The translations under genes and the position numbers were made by a program. From contig JAXLWB010000015.1 in NCBI GenBank assembly GCA_046328715.1, positions 124,001 through 188,000 of the forward strand: DNA of 64,000 nucleotides, given 5' to 3'. The notes beneath the pieces were generated by a model, which searched no databases, was not told the DNA's origin, and saw nothing but the letters and a program-made list of their open reading frames with translations. This DNA comes from JAXLWB01 sp046328715 (lineage in GTDB: Bacteria > Chloroflexota > Anaerolineae > Caldilineales > Caldilineaceae). Each line of letters begins with the position of its first letter. The first letter of the stretch is position 1. Of the stretch, positions 45,456-53,776 are shown in pieces.

Positions 45456-45625
45456 AGCAATCCCTCCTAAAAATGATTTGTCTTGGCACCCCGCCTAACT
45501 CTCCCTAACTAGGAAGGAGACTGTCACAAGATAGATTTGTTTTGGTGGACAGCAGAAAGAACGAAATCCATCCCATCACTGTCCCCTCCCTTAGCAGGGG
45601 AGGGTTAGGGCGGGGTCTATTGGAA
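45456..45625. other. Upstream region of the BMP operon with a small palindrome
   Basis: It holds the ribosome site of the BMP gene and a short stem (CCCTCCC at 45584-45590 with GGGAGGG at 45598-45604) followed by GTTAGGGCGGGG, a wording common in dispersed bacterial repeats. No gene recognised. Confidence 0.4.
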
Positions 45626-45722
45626 TATTACTTTGAAATCTGGTTCGCGAAGAAGGCCGTGAAACACCTGGAAGCAAGCGATCCACATTGCGAAGTTGTG
45701 AGGATTATACTGTCTTTATTGG
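45626..45722 (+). pseudogene. Possible RelE/ParE-type toxin fragment
   Basis: A short frame reads YYFEIWFAKKAVKHLEASDP, which resembles the N-terminal strand and first helix of RelE/HigB-like toxins. The match ends after about 25 residues and no antitoxin gene is next to it. It may be a decayed toxin gene or chance similarity. Confidence 0.22.
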
Positions 45723-45875
45723 CAAAGTGGCAAAGGGCAGAGTAGCAAAGGGATGATTGATAGGATGTTTCTGATTACAGTTACGGTCTTTAATCACTTT
45801 GTGCAAGTAGGAATTGGTGAAGCAGTAGGTATCTATTCGCAATTGAAAAATCAATAGTCTCTGGTATCATCCTAT

Positions 45876-46010
45876 TAGACAAAGCAGATAGACATTGCAT
45901 AATTACAATGAGTAGGAGCACACCCTTGCGGTTGCCCATTCGATGATGCAAGCAGGGCACCGGCAAGCGGATGCCCCTACAATGCTCCATCTTTACTTTG
46001 CTTTGTAGTA
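45876..46010 (-). mobile_element. MITE copy 2 (TAGACAAAGC ends)
   Basis: About 135 bp, inverted relative to copies 1 and 3. The left end TAGACAAAGCAGATAGACATT is intact; the right end (CTTTGCTTTGTAGTA) has drifted, so the right border is uncertain. The inner GTAGGGGCATCCGCTTGCCG block is present on the minus strand. Confidence 0.75.
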
Positions 46011-46111
46011 CTTGTAAGCGGGCATGACAGTTATCCTTTCTAAAATAAAAACCGTAATCATCCTTACTCTACACCAAATGACAATATTGTACAAATTTAT
46101 GCCAATTAATC

Positions 46112-46144
46112 AAAAACTCCAGTCTAAAATCGACTGGAGTTTTT
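46112..46144 (-). terminator. Rho-independent terminator after miaB
   Basis: AAAAACTCCAGTC and GACTGGAGTTTTT form a perfect 13-bp stem with a 7-nt loop; the A/T ends give a U-run in either direction. It lies 36 nt beyond the miaB stop and can also stop rightward transcripts. Confidence 0.8.
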
Positions 46145-46179
46145 AATATTTCTTAAATTTTGACTCACACTCTAGGAAT

Positions 46180-47808
46180 TCACGCCGCCAACTCAATATT
46201 CCCCATCGCAAATGTCGTCTTCCCCGCCTCCACCTTCTCCAATCCTGGCGAAACATCTCGTACAAACCGTCCTTGCATACTCCATGCTCCCGTCCAGGTG
46301 ATCTGGGCTTCGACTAGGCGGCCACGCAAGGGCAAGTCACTTTCGATGAAAACCAACTTATTGCGACGATCTCGCCCGCGCCACTTACCTTTATGCTGAT
46401 CTTCGACCAGCACTTCAACAATCGTGCCCAAGGCACGGCTGTTGATCTCCGTGCAGACCTGTTCCTGTAGTTCTTCGAGCACTTTCAAGCGGCGGGCTTT
46501 TTCCTCTTCGGGCACGTCGTCGATCATACGCCGTTCGGCGACGGTGCCGGGGCGGGTGCTGTAACGCGCCAGGTGTACCTTGTCGAACTTGAGTTCAGCC
46601 ATCAACTCATAGGTCTTGTCAAACTGCTCGACACTTTCAGCACAGAAGCCGACAATAATGTCGGTATGGATGGCGGCGGTGGGCAAAATCTCGCGAATGC
46701 GCTGAATCAGTTGCCGATAGTCACCGCTGGTATAGCCACGTTTCATCGTCTCCAGCACGTCGTCATCGCCCGCTTGAATCGGCACTTCGATATGTTCCAT
46801 CACTTTGGGCAGGTCACGCACGGCATGTAGGATGCGATCCGTCATGTAGTTGGGATGGCTGGTCAGGAAACGAATGCGCCAGAGACCGTCAATTTTGTGG
46901 ACTTCACGAAGGAGATCGGCCAGGTCGAATGCGGATTGTGGCGAGTGCCCGTTATGGGCGCGGATTGCAGATTGCGGCACATCATCCTGCCACCCTGTCA
47001 CCTTGTCTCCCCCTCTCTTCATCTCCCCATCACCTAAAAATGCAGCCACCGTCCGACTATTTCCTAACTCACCGCGCCAGTCGTAGCCATAGCGATCCAC
47101 GATCTGCCCGAGCAGGGTGACTTCGCGCACGCCTTGATCGACGAGGCCACGCACTTCGTTGACAATCTCATCAATGGGGCGGCTGCGTTCGACACCGCGG
47201 CGGAAGGGGATGATGCAGAAGGTGCAGGCGTGGGAGCAGCCGTAGACAATTGGCACATGGGCGGCAACGGGCGCAGGGCCACTGAGAGCGAGATGTTTGA
47301 TCGATTGGACAGTGCCACTTGGTTGTTGCTCGTCCTGGAGTTGATAGCGGTTGAGCAGTTGTTGGCGCTCGATCTCGGCCATTTCGGCGTTGATCGCCTC
47401 TTCGCGCAGATGGTTGACCAATGGCGCAGCTTCGCTGGGCGGCATGAAGACATCGACATAGGGGTAGGATTCGAGCAGTTGTTGGCTTGGTTTAATGCCG
47501 ACCATACAGCCCATCAAGGCGATCTTGCGCTCGGCCTTGGCTTTCTTCCAGGGTTTGAGACTGCCGAGTTTGCCCATTGCCTTGTCTTCGGCGCTTTGAC
47601 GGACGACACAGGTGTTGAGCACCACCACATCGGCGGCGTCGAGTTGGTCAGTTGGGCTGTAGCCGATCTTTTCCAACTCGGCGGCGACATGGTTGCTGTC
47701 GGCCACGTTCATTTGGCAGCCGATGGTCCAAATGTGATACTTGCGGTTGGTCTCAGGTGCGTCGGCGCGTAGGGTGGTGGAAAGTTCGTAGGTGATTTCT
47801 TCTGACAT
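46180..47808 (-). CDS. miaB: tRNA-2-methylthio-N6-dimethylallyladenosine synthase
   Basis: About 542 residues from the ATG at 47808 (AGGAG upstream). The UPF0004 domain starts YHIWTIGCQMNVADSNHVAAELEKIGY, with further cysteines in VLNTCVVRQSAEDKAMG and LMGCMVG binding the second 4Fe-4S cluster. The radical-SAM motif is YGCSHACTFCIIPFRRGVERSR (C-x3-C-x2-C) near residue 189. The C-terminal TRAM domain covers about 440-510 (LVEDQHKGKWRGRDRRNKLVFIE). It methylthiolates i6A37 of tRNAs reading UNN codons. Odd feature: about 45 extra residues at 250-295 with repeat-encoded sequence, after VDRYGYDW and before FDLADLLREV. Confidence 0.92.
   Translation of the reverse strand: MSEEITYELSTTLRADAPETNRKYHIWTIGCQMNVADSNHVAAELEKIGYSPTDQLDAADVVVLNTCVVRQSAEDKAMGKLGSLKPWKKAKAERKIALMGCMVGIKPSQQLLESYPYVDVFMPPSEAAPLVNHLREEAINAEMAEIERQQLLNRYQLQDEQQPSGTVQSIKHLALSGPAPVAAHVPIVYGCSHACTFCIIPFRRGVERSRPIDEIVNEVRGLVDQGVREVTLLGQIVDRYGYDWRGELGNSRTVAAFLGDGEMKRGGDKVTGWQDDVPQSAIRAHNGHSPQSAFDLADLLREVHKIDGLWRIRFLTSHPNYMTDRILHAVRDLPKVMEHIEVPIQAGDDDVLETMKRGYTSGDYRQLIQRIREILPTAAIHTDIIVGFCAESVEQFDKTYELMAELKFDKVHLARYSTRPGTVAERRMIDDVPEEEKARRLKVLEELQEQVCTEINSRALGTIVEVLVEDQHKGKWRGRDRRNKLVFIESDLPLRGRLVEAQITWTGAWSMQGRFVRDVSPGLEKVEAGKTTFAMGNIELAA
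46931..46970. repeat. Palindromic repeat inside miaB coding sequence
   Basis: Second copy of the repeat at 3943-3982. It is followed (46979-47036) by CACCCTGTCACCTTGTCTCC words of the kind that make up the intergenic hairpins at 4541 and 5651. The whole insert stays in frame. Confidence 0.75.
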
Positions 47809-47937
47809 TTTGGCTCCTGTGCTCCGGTGTAGACCGGGCAAGAGAAAAGATTGCGGAATGCGGTCGGCAAGATGAATCCGGGTTCGTTACATCAATCTTC
47901 TTATGATAACAGATTTAGGACAAAACCCAAGATCTTA

Positions 47938-48070
47938 TAGACAAAGCAATCAGAGATGCACAATGGTAGGGGCATCCGCTTGCCGGTGCCCGGTTTGCGT
48001 CACCGAGTGGGAAACCGTAAGGGTATGCCCCTACGCATCGGGATCATGTAATGTCTATCTGCTTTGTCTA
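47938..48070 (+). mobile_element. MITE copy 3 (TAGACAAAGC ends), next to padR promoter
   Basis: 133 bp with perfect ends TAGACAAAGC...GCTTTGTCTA and TTA on both flanks (probable 3-bp duplication). Its right end is 7 bp from the -35 box of the padR promoter. Confidence 0.8.
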
Positions 48071-48077
48071 TTAGTAC

Positions 48078-48106
48078 TTGACAATTATATCCGTTACGGA
48101 TATAAT
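48078..48106 (+). promoter_or_regulatory. padR promoter with overlapping palindromic operator
   Basis: TTGACA (48078-48083), a 17-nt spacer and TATAAT (48101-48106): full consensus. The half-sites ATTATATCCGT (48084-48094) and ACGGATATAAT (48096-48106) form a perfect 23-bp palindrome covering the spacer and -10 box, well placed for PadR autorepression. The ATG is 6 nt after the -10, so the mRNA should be leaderless. Confidence 0.8.
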
Positions 48107-48112
48107 CCTGTT

Positions 48113-48478
48113 ATGTCTACAGCGAATTCAAATCAACCACTAACCCCCGCTGTCTTTCATATTCTACTTGCGCTTTCCACAGGGGAACGCCACGGTTATG
48201 GCATTATGAAACAAGTTGAAGTCGATTCCGAGGGCAAGGTGACGATGGGTCCTGGCACGCTCTATGGTTCGCTCAAGCGGATGTTGGATGCAGGGTTGGT
48301 GCGAGAATGTGACAAACGAGTTGACCCTAGTCTGGATGACGAACGGCGAATCTACTACCAGATGACGGATCTGGGCCAGAAGGCATTGATTGCTGAGCTT
48401 GATCGCTATCGCAACATTGTACGGGTAGCACAAATGCGTAGGCTTTACCCACAAAGTAACCAATCCTATGAAATTTAA
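48113..48478 (+). CDS. PadR family transcriptional regulator
   Basis: 121 residues. LTPAVFHILLALSTGERHGYGIMKQVEVDSEGKVTMGPGTLYGSLKRMLDAGLVREC is the PadR winged helix, with LYGSLKRMLDAGL as recognition helix, and RRIYYQMTDLGQKAL is the wing. A short C-terminal helix provides the dimer interface. The length matches the short PadR group that represses a linked transporter. The start at 48113 is preferred because the promoter's -10 ends 6 nt before it; longer readings start inside the MITE. It overlaps the next gene by 11 nt. Confidence 0.9.
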   Translation: MSTANSNQPLTPAVFHILLALSTGERHGYGIMKQVEVDSEGKVTMGPGTLYGSLKRMLDAGLVRECDKRVDPSLDDERRIYYQMTDLGQKALIAELDRYRNIVRVAQMRRLYPQSNQSYEI

Positions 48479-49115
48479 CCCTTCCAAAGTGCAATCACTC
48501 TATCGAAGGCTTCTTACTTGTTATCCCGCCTCGTTTCGCGAGCGCTTTGAGGAACCGATGGCGCAGGCGTTCTGCGATCTCTATCGTGAGCGCAATCTTG
48601 ATGCTGTGCGCATGCTTTATGGGTATGCGATTTGGTTATTTGCCGAGACATTATTCGGAATTGTTCGAGAATGGACACATGTGATTCGACAACAAATTTC
48701 GGGCAGAAGAAAAAGAGCGATGGAAATCAAATATATGAGTATCTTGGTCGATGACCAGGACAAAGCGCTGAAGTTTTACACTGAGAAGTTGGGCTTTGTG
48801 AAAAAGTCAGATATGCAGGATGGCAGTTCACCACTACGTTGGCTAACAGTGACTTCGGCACACAGTGGCCCAAATGTTGAGCTGGAATTGCAGCACACCT
48901 ACTTTCCCTCTGCCCAAGCCTGGCAAAAAGATCAATACGAAGCAGGCTATGCCTTTGCCATCTTTCAAACCCAGGAGATCTTCGCTGAGTACAACCGGCT
49001 CAAAGCACGTGGGGTGGTCTTTCGAGGTGAACCGGAAGACACTGGCGACGTGTTCACGGTGAAGTTTGAAGACACCTGTGGCAACTTGATCAACTTGATT
49101 CAACTCAAAAACTAA
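48468..49115 (+). CDS. Fusion: PadR-linked permease N-terminal stub and VOC domain
   Basis: 215 residues in one frame. Residues 1-80 (SLYRRLLTCYPASFRERFEEPMAQAFCDLYRERN...YGYAIWLFAETLFGIVREW) match the N-terminal segment of the ABC permeases that follow padR genes in many bacteria, but the permease body is missing. From M85 onwards (EIKYMSILVDDQDKALKFYTEKLGFVKK) it is a complete VOC domain with GDVFTVKFEDTCGNLINLIQL at its end. Either a real fusion, or the VOC gene normally starts at 48720 and the stub is a remnant of a lost permease. The operon continues with an MFS pump. Confidence 0.7.
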   Translation: MKFNPSKVQSLYRRLLTCYPASFRERFEEPMAQAFCDLYRERNLDAVRMLYGYAIWLFAETLFGIVREWTHVIRQQISGRRKRAMEIKYMSILVDDQDKALKFYTEKLGFVKKSDMQDGSSPLRWLTVTSAHSGPNVELELQHTYFPSAQAWQKDQYEAGYAFAIFQTQEIFAEYNRLKARGVVFRGEPEDTGDVFTVKFEDTCGNLINLIQLKN

Positions 49116-49126
49116 ACGACCAAGCT

Positions 49127-50377
49127 ATGTTTGCGCTCCTGCGACATCGTAATTTCGCTTTACTGTGGTGGGGTGGACTCATCTCCATAACTGGCAACCG
49201 CGTCTTGACTGTGGCAGTTCCCTATTATATCTATGCGCAAACCGGCTCGACACTGGTGACGGCAGCGATGATGCTCGCCATGATCGTACCCTCCATGCTC
49301 TTCAGTTCGATTGCAGGTGTCTTTGTTGATCGCTGGGATCGTAGACAGATCATGTTGGTGACCAACTTCATCCTTGTCTTTACGCTGCTCCCGCTGCTGT
49401 TCCTGCAACGAACAGGCTGGACATGGCTGATCTATATCGTCGCCTTTTTGGAAGCAACGGTTTCGACCTTCTTTTATCCAGCCGAAAATGCGTTGCTGCC
49501 CCAAGTCGTTGGCAAAGACCAGTTATTAGCTGCCAACACGCTCAATTCCTTGAACAATACGCTTGCCGGTCTGATTGGCCCTGCGCTGGGCGGTATTCTA
49601 TTGGGAAGATGGGGATTGGAGTTTGTAGTACTGTTTGATTGTCTTTCGTACTTACTGGCAGGGCTTTGTGTTTACTTTGTCAATCTACCGCCCGAACTGA
49701 CCCAAACCCGCAGTCCGGAGACCATGCCCGAGCCGTTTTCCTGGCGCAAGTTTTGGAGTGAGTGGTACGCAGGCGTAGCATTGATTCGCCGCAAGCGGGT
49801 GATTGCCATTCTTTTTGTTGTAGCAAGCCTAAGTGCGCTGGGCGGAACGATGTTAGATCCATTGGTTGCGCCCTTTATGCAAGACATTCTCCAGATCAGC
49901 GCAGAAACGTTTGGCTGGATTCTGACCCTGGGTGGGATTGCAGGCACGGTTGGCGGGTTTCTAATTGGCCAATTCTCTGCGAAGGTGCGCCCAGCCATGT
50001 TGTACAGCATCTCCTCGATCCTCAATGGCGTGCTGCTCCTGCTCATGTATCGTTCCAATGCCTTGACCGTCGTCATTGCGCTCGGTACCCTTTCCAGTCT
50101 CATTTCCATAGGTTCACGGGTTGCGATGCCAACCTTGTTGCAGGAAAATGTCGAAGATGCCTATCGAGGACGGGTATTTGGGACATTGGATACGACCATC
50201 GCCATTTTGGTTTTGCTCGGTGTTGGTTTTTCCGGGATCATGGGCGAACGAATTGGCATTGTACCTGTGCTGTCGATTGGGTCTGGGATCATGCTGGCGG
50301 CAGGTCTAGCTAGTCTGTGGCTGCTGCTGCGCAAACCAAGCGCTAGAGAAAATACTCGTCAAGTTACAAGAGAATGA
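49127..50377 (+). CDS. MFS efflux transporter (macrolide-type, MefA-like)
   Basis: 416 residues, 12 predicted helices. It opens LLRHRNFALLWWGGLISITGNRVLTVAVPYYIYAQTGS; the loop FVDRWDRRQIMLVTN between helices 2 and 3 is the MFS motif. LPQVVGKDQLLAANTLNSLNNTLAGLIGPALGGILLG is typical of the MefA/macrolide efflux branch. It would export a drug or metabolite using the proton gradient. It starts 11 nt after the fusion gene and belongs to the padR operon, so the ligand sensed by PadR may be the pump's substrate. Confidence 0.88.
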   Translation: MFALLRHRNFALLWWGGLISITGNRVLTVAVPYYIYAQTGSTLVTAAMMLAMIVPSMLFSSIAGVFVDRWDRRQIMLVTNFILVFTLLPLLFLQRTGWTWLIYIVAFLEATVSTFFYPAENALLPQVVGKDQLLAANTLNSLNNTLAGLIGPALGGILLGRWGLEFVVLFDCLSYLLAGLCVYFVNLPPELTQTRSPETMPEPFSWRKFWSEWYAGVALIRRKRVIAILFVVASLSALGGTMLDPLVAPFMQDILQISAETFGWILTLGGIAGTVGGFLIGQFSAKVRPAMLYSISSILNGVLLLLMYRSNALTVVIALGTLSSLISIGSRVAMPTLLQENVEDAYRGRVFGTLDTTIAILVLLGVGFSGIMGERIGIVPVLSIGSGIMLAAGLASLWLLLRKPSARENTRQVTRE

Positions 50378-50494
50378 ATGAGGTAAGGTCGAAAATTTGG
50401 GCAAGCAGAGCAAGTCCATTCACTTCATGTTCTGTCTGTCCGTGTTTAGTCAGTTGAGCTTATGCACAGATTAACCACGGGCAGATGGAACGTA

Positions 50495-50606
50495 TAGACA
50501 AGGCAGATAAACAATGGCACTTTGTAGGGGAATCCGCTTGCCAGTGTCTTTGGGCGACCGCAAGAATACGCCCCTACAAATGTGTCACCTCGATTTGCGT
50601 TGTCTA
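50495..50606 (+). mobile_element. MITE copy 4, internally shortened
   Basis: 112 bp with ends TAGACAAGGC...GCGTTGTCTA (one mismatch each to the other copies). The central part between GCCAGTGTC and GGGCGACCGCAAG is about 20 bp shorter. Flanks are GTA and TTA. It is the most diverged copy. Confidence 0.7.
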
Positions 50607-50659
50607 TTAGAGAGTATTGATGAGTGCCAGACGAAGTTTTGCTGGAAGGTTACAGTCCA

Positions 50660-53600
50660 TCAACGGCGAACCAGCGGCAGGTAAATTTCTTTGCTATTGT
50701 CTGCTGGTCGATCACTCAGTTGGGCGATAAGCATCGTAATCTCAAGTTCTTTGTTGGCGTCGGCGATGTAGTCGACTGGTTCGCTGTGGGTTTGAGCGGT
50801 GATCGCGTCGAGATATTTGTCCACCAAACCATGCAAGACGGCTTGGCGCTGCTGCCCGGTCTGGGCAATCACAAACCGCGGATTGACGGTGAGATCAGTC
50901 GCTGTGATTAGTTGCGTAGCGCTCAGTGTGTACGATTGTATAATCTGCTGGTCATCCATCAACTGCTGATTGCCGTAAAGCATGGCATGAAGAAAATCAT
51001 CGCTCTCCACCGCGCTGGGCAAGCCCAATGTAACAAAACTGTCGAGCAATGCCTTTGCCCCGGCCAGTTCCGTGGACGCTGCGTGCAGGGCACCAGTGGA
51101 CATGGCAGTGATCGCCCTTGAATCCAGTTCGTGTTGCAACGTAAAAAACTTATTTTGCAGATCAAGTGTGGTTTTCTTCAAAAGGGCGGAGCGATCTGCC
51201 TCCTGCTGTGGCGAAAGCAGCTCTATAGTCGGGTCGTTTTCAAAGAGTGGTTGAAAGAGAAACCAATTTTGGCGAATATAATCGGCTTCGTTATCGTTAT
51301 CGGTCAGGATTGTGAAACCACCATCGACCGAGACAACCATCAACGTCGTATTGGCAAAGGCGACCCGGATCTGCACTTTCAGATCGCCTTGTACCTCACA
51401 AAGATCAGGTTCGGTAGGAGAACAAACGACTTTGCGATGCAACAGAACACCCTTTGGACAAGCCACAATTGTACCGAGTTTGAAATATTCTGCCAGGTTA
51501 TAGCGTTTGAAATCGGGCGTCAGGCTTTTCAGGTTACTGGGGGCAGAGACCGGCAAGCCCAAGCCGCCACAGCTCATGTCAGTGAGTTCAGGCGCTTGAT
51601 AGGCAAGCGTTTGGTCGACGCCACCATAGAGATCAAACGATTCCGTGCGCTGCAAACGATTCGCTTGCACTTCCTGCATAAAAGGCACTTCTACTGCGGA
51701 TTGCAATGAGTGATCCAGTAAATCCACCTTTGCCTGGTAGTAGGTAATCACTGTACTAAAGAGTAGATGGTTGCCCTGTGTGCCAGTAATGGCCGTAAGC
51801 GTAGAAAGATTGTGCATAGCAGTGACCAGATCATCACCGATAGCAACGAGCTGTATCTGGCGTTGGGGATCGATCCGCTTTATGTGCTGTGGCCACTCCC
51901 TGCCTAGTTGATTATAGGCACGTGTGGCAAAGAGCCAATCACGCGGGCTGGGCAAACGCTTGTTGCTGATGGCCGGGTAACCATTGGCAACCAACCAACC
52001 GTTGAGATAGTTAATATTGGTATCGATTGGAAAGGCGTTGAGTTCGCTAAGCAGTGCGCCAGGGCTGTAGTTGCGCTGGCTGGGGCCGCTTTCCAGTGGA
52101 TCGTAGGCGTGGATAGTGGCCCAACTTTGGAGAATGTTCTCGTAGTTGATAAAGTCGGGCTGAAAGGGCATCTGCAAGCCCGTACGTTTTTGGTAGCCCA
52201 AGCCGCCGTTGATGGCTTCGAGCAGTGGTCGCCGCCCTAGCGCATTGAGAAACTCGTAGTTGTCGCGCTGAATGCGATTCAGCTTGTTGTTGAGTTCGAG
52301 CAACGTCTGTTGCACTTCGTCGATCTTGGCGTTGAGTTTGCCCAACTGAATGTCGATCTTGTCGAAACGGTCTTGCATCGTGGCGTAGATCGTGTTCAAC
52401 TCTTTGTCAACTCGGTCAAAACGGTCGTGCATTTCGCTGCGCAACTGGCCGATGTCCTGGCGCAGCTTGCCGATCTGTTCCAGAATCATCTGGTCGGGCG
52501 TGGGGCCGGATGATCCAAAGAGGCTCACTACGCCCATCACCGCATTCAACACATTGCCGCTCACCACGAATGTACTCAGTGCGGCCACTTTGTCGGTTGT
52601 GCCTACACCGGAAATCGTCTGCAACCAGCCATCCAGAGCATCTGCCACCTGAAAGACCGAGTTACTGATCGTGCCGATCTCTTTGCCCAGTTGGGGGTCG
52701 ATAAATCCAACCAACGTAGAAAGCACCGAAGCAGTAGAACGCAGGGCATTCAATTCGAGTTGATATTGAGCCGCTGCAGCTGCGGCAATCGCTTGTACTT
52801 CTTGTTGCTTTTTCTCATCACTCAGATAGCCGACGATGTCTTTTTGTTGGGCATCTACCTCAGCCAGGGTCGTTTGCATTTCGCCAATCGACTGGTGAAC
52901 GCTGTCAAATTCAGCTTGGCTCAGATTCTTGAGTTCATTGAGTGAGACGAGGATCGTGCCATCCTGTTGCATCTTTGCCAGAATTGCAGACGGAATGCCA
53001 AGCGTTGGATTATTTTTGGCGACGTTTGCGCCAGCGATCTGGCGCACACCCACTTGGAGCCGTTCCTTCTGCACCTGGTCAAAGGCTTCTGTCAGTGCGG
53101 TTTGCACACGTGCGCTGATCACCGCACGTTTTACAACATCTGCGACAAAATCCTGTGCGCCAGTGCGACTGATACCGATTGTTGTAAAGGGTGGCAGTCC
53201 CACAGTCGCATCAAAGCCTGCAACCAATCCATCCCACACCTTGCCGACCATCGGTTGCAGACCTGGAATGCTCGCCGCAATTTTGATCATCGTCTGGGCG
53301 AGGTCTTTCTCTGAGGGTTTGCCATTGCCCAATGGTGTAGCAGCAAATACGGATTGAGCGTGAAGATGTTGTGCCACTTTGTTTTGAAAGTCGCTGATGG
53401 CGTTGACCAACTCTGTGCTGCTGATGCTGGTGTCGGCAGCTTGTAGAATAAAGTCGTCGTAAATTGCCACTTCCAACGCTTCGTTGCCTTGAAACGTTTT
53501 GTTCCAGAGCGCCTGGTAAACCATCACATCGACTTGATCCTTGGGAATGACAACTTCTAAACCTGCCGCCGCTACACGTTGGGCAGGCACGAACATGCCA

Positions 53601-53665
53601 AATAAGTCGATAAAAAGCAACATTGCAGTCAAAAAATGCATGGACATTATTTTTTTTGTTTGCAT
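50660..53665 (-). CDS. Large exported coiled-coil protein with IYLPLVRR tail
   Basis: 1,001 residues. The N-terminal signal peptide (IMSMHFLTAMLLFIDLFGMFVPAQRVAAA) is followed by a helical region to about residue 400. A heptad-rich coiled coil at about 400-480 contains LRQDIGQLRSEMHDRFDRVDKELNTIY. The last 500 residues are mixed, with no recognised domain, and end SKEIYLPLVRR. Residues 330-400 contain glycine-rich hydrophobic stretches that may be membrane-inserting, a layout somewhat like pore-forming helical toxins, but this is only a shape argument. No close neighbour explains it. Confidence 0.65.
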   Translation of the reverse strand: MQTKKIMSMHFLTAMLLFIDLFGMFVPAQRVAAAGLEVVIPKDQVDVMVYQALWNKTFQGNEALEVAIYDDFILQAADTSISSTELVNAISDFQNKVAQHLHAQSVFAATPLGNGKPSEKDLAQTMIKIAASIPGLQPMVGKVWDGLVAGFDATVGLPPFTTIGISRTGAQDFVADVVKRAVISARVQTALTEAFDQVQKERLQVGVRQIAGANVAKNNPTLGIPSAILAKMQQDGTILVSLNELKNLSQAEFDSVHQSIGEMQTTLAEVDAQQKDIVGYLSDEKKQQEVQAIAAAAAAQYQLELNALRSTASVLSTLVGFIDPQLGKEIGTISNSVFQVADALDGWLQTISGVGTTDKVAALSTFVVSGNVLNAVMGVVSLFGSSGPTPDQMILEQIGKLRQDIGQLRSEMHDRFDRVDKELNTIYATMQDRFDKIDIQLGKLNAKIDEVQQTLLELNNKLNRIQRDNYEFLNALGRRPLLEAINGGLGYQKRTGLQMPFQPDFINYENILQSWATIHAYDPLESGPSQRNYSPGALLSELNAFPIDTNINYLNGWLVANGYPAISNKRLPSPRDWLFATRAYNQLGREWPQHIKRIDPQRQIQLVAIGDDLVTAMHNLSTLTAITGTQGNHLLFSTVITYYQAKVDLLDHSLQSAVEVPFMQEVQANRLQRTESFDLYGGVDQTLAYQAPELTDMSCGGLGLPVSAPSNLKSLTPDFKRYNLAEYFKLGTIVACPKGVLLHRKVVCSPTEPDLCEVQGDLKVQIRVAFANTTLMVVSVDGGFTILTDNDNEADYIRQNWFLFQPLFENDPTIELLSPQQEADRSALLKKTTLDLQNKFFTLQHELDSRAITAMSTGALHAASTELAGAKALLDSFVTLGLPSAVESDDFLHAMLYGNQQLMDDQQIIQSYTLSATQLITATDLTVNPRFVIAQTGQQRQAVLHGLVDKYLDAITAQTHSEPVDYIADANKELEITMLIAQLSDRPADNSKEIYLPLVRR

Positions 53666-53701
53666 AGAATTTCCAAACTTGAATAAATCAGAAGCAATGA
53701 A

Positions 53702-53745
53702 CTACAAAACACACGAAAAGCTTCTTAATTTCGTGTGTTTTGTAG
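53702..53745. repeat. Perfect 17-bp hairpin
   Basis: CTACAAAACACACGAAA (53702-53718) pairs exactly with its complement (53729-53745) around a 10-nt loop. It lies between two minus-strand genes and may terminate or stabilise the upstream transcript. Confidence 0.7.
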
Positions 53746-53776
53746 CAAAGGTTTTATGGCAAAGAGACGAAACAGA

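Noticed and set aside
47903..48478. A longer PadR protein starting upstream of 48113
   Set aside because: The extension runs through MITE copy 3 and the promoter; it has no ribosome site.
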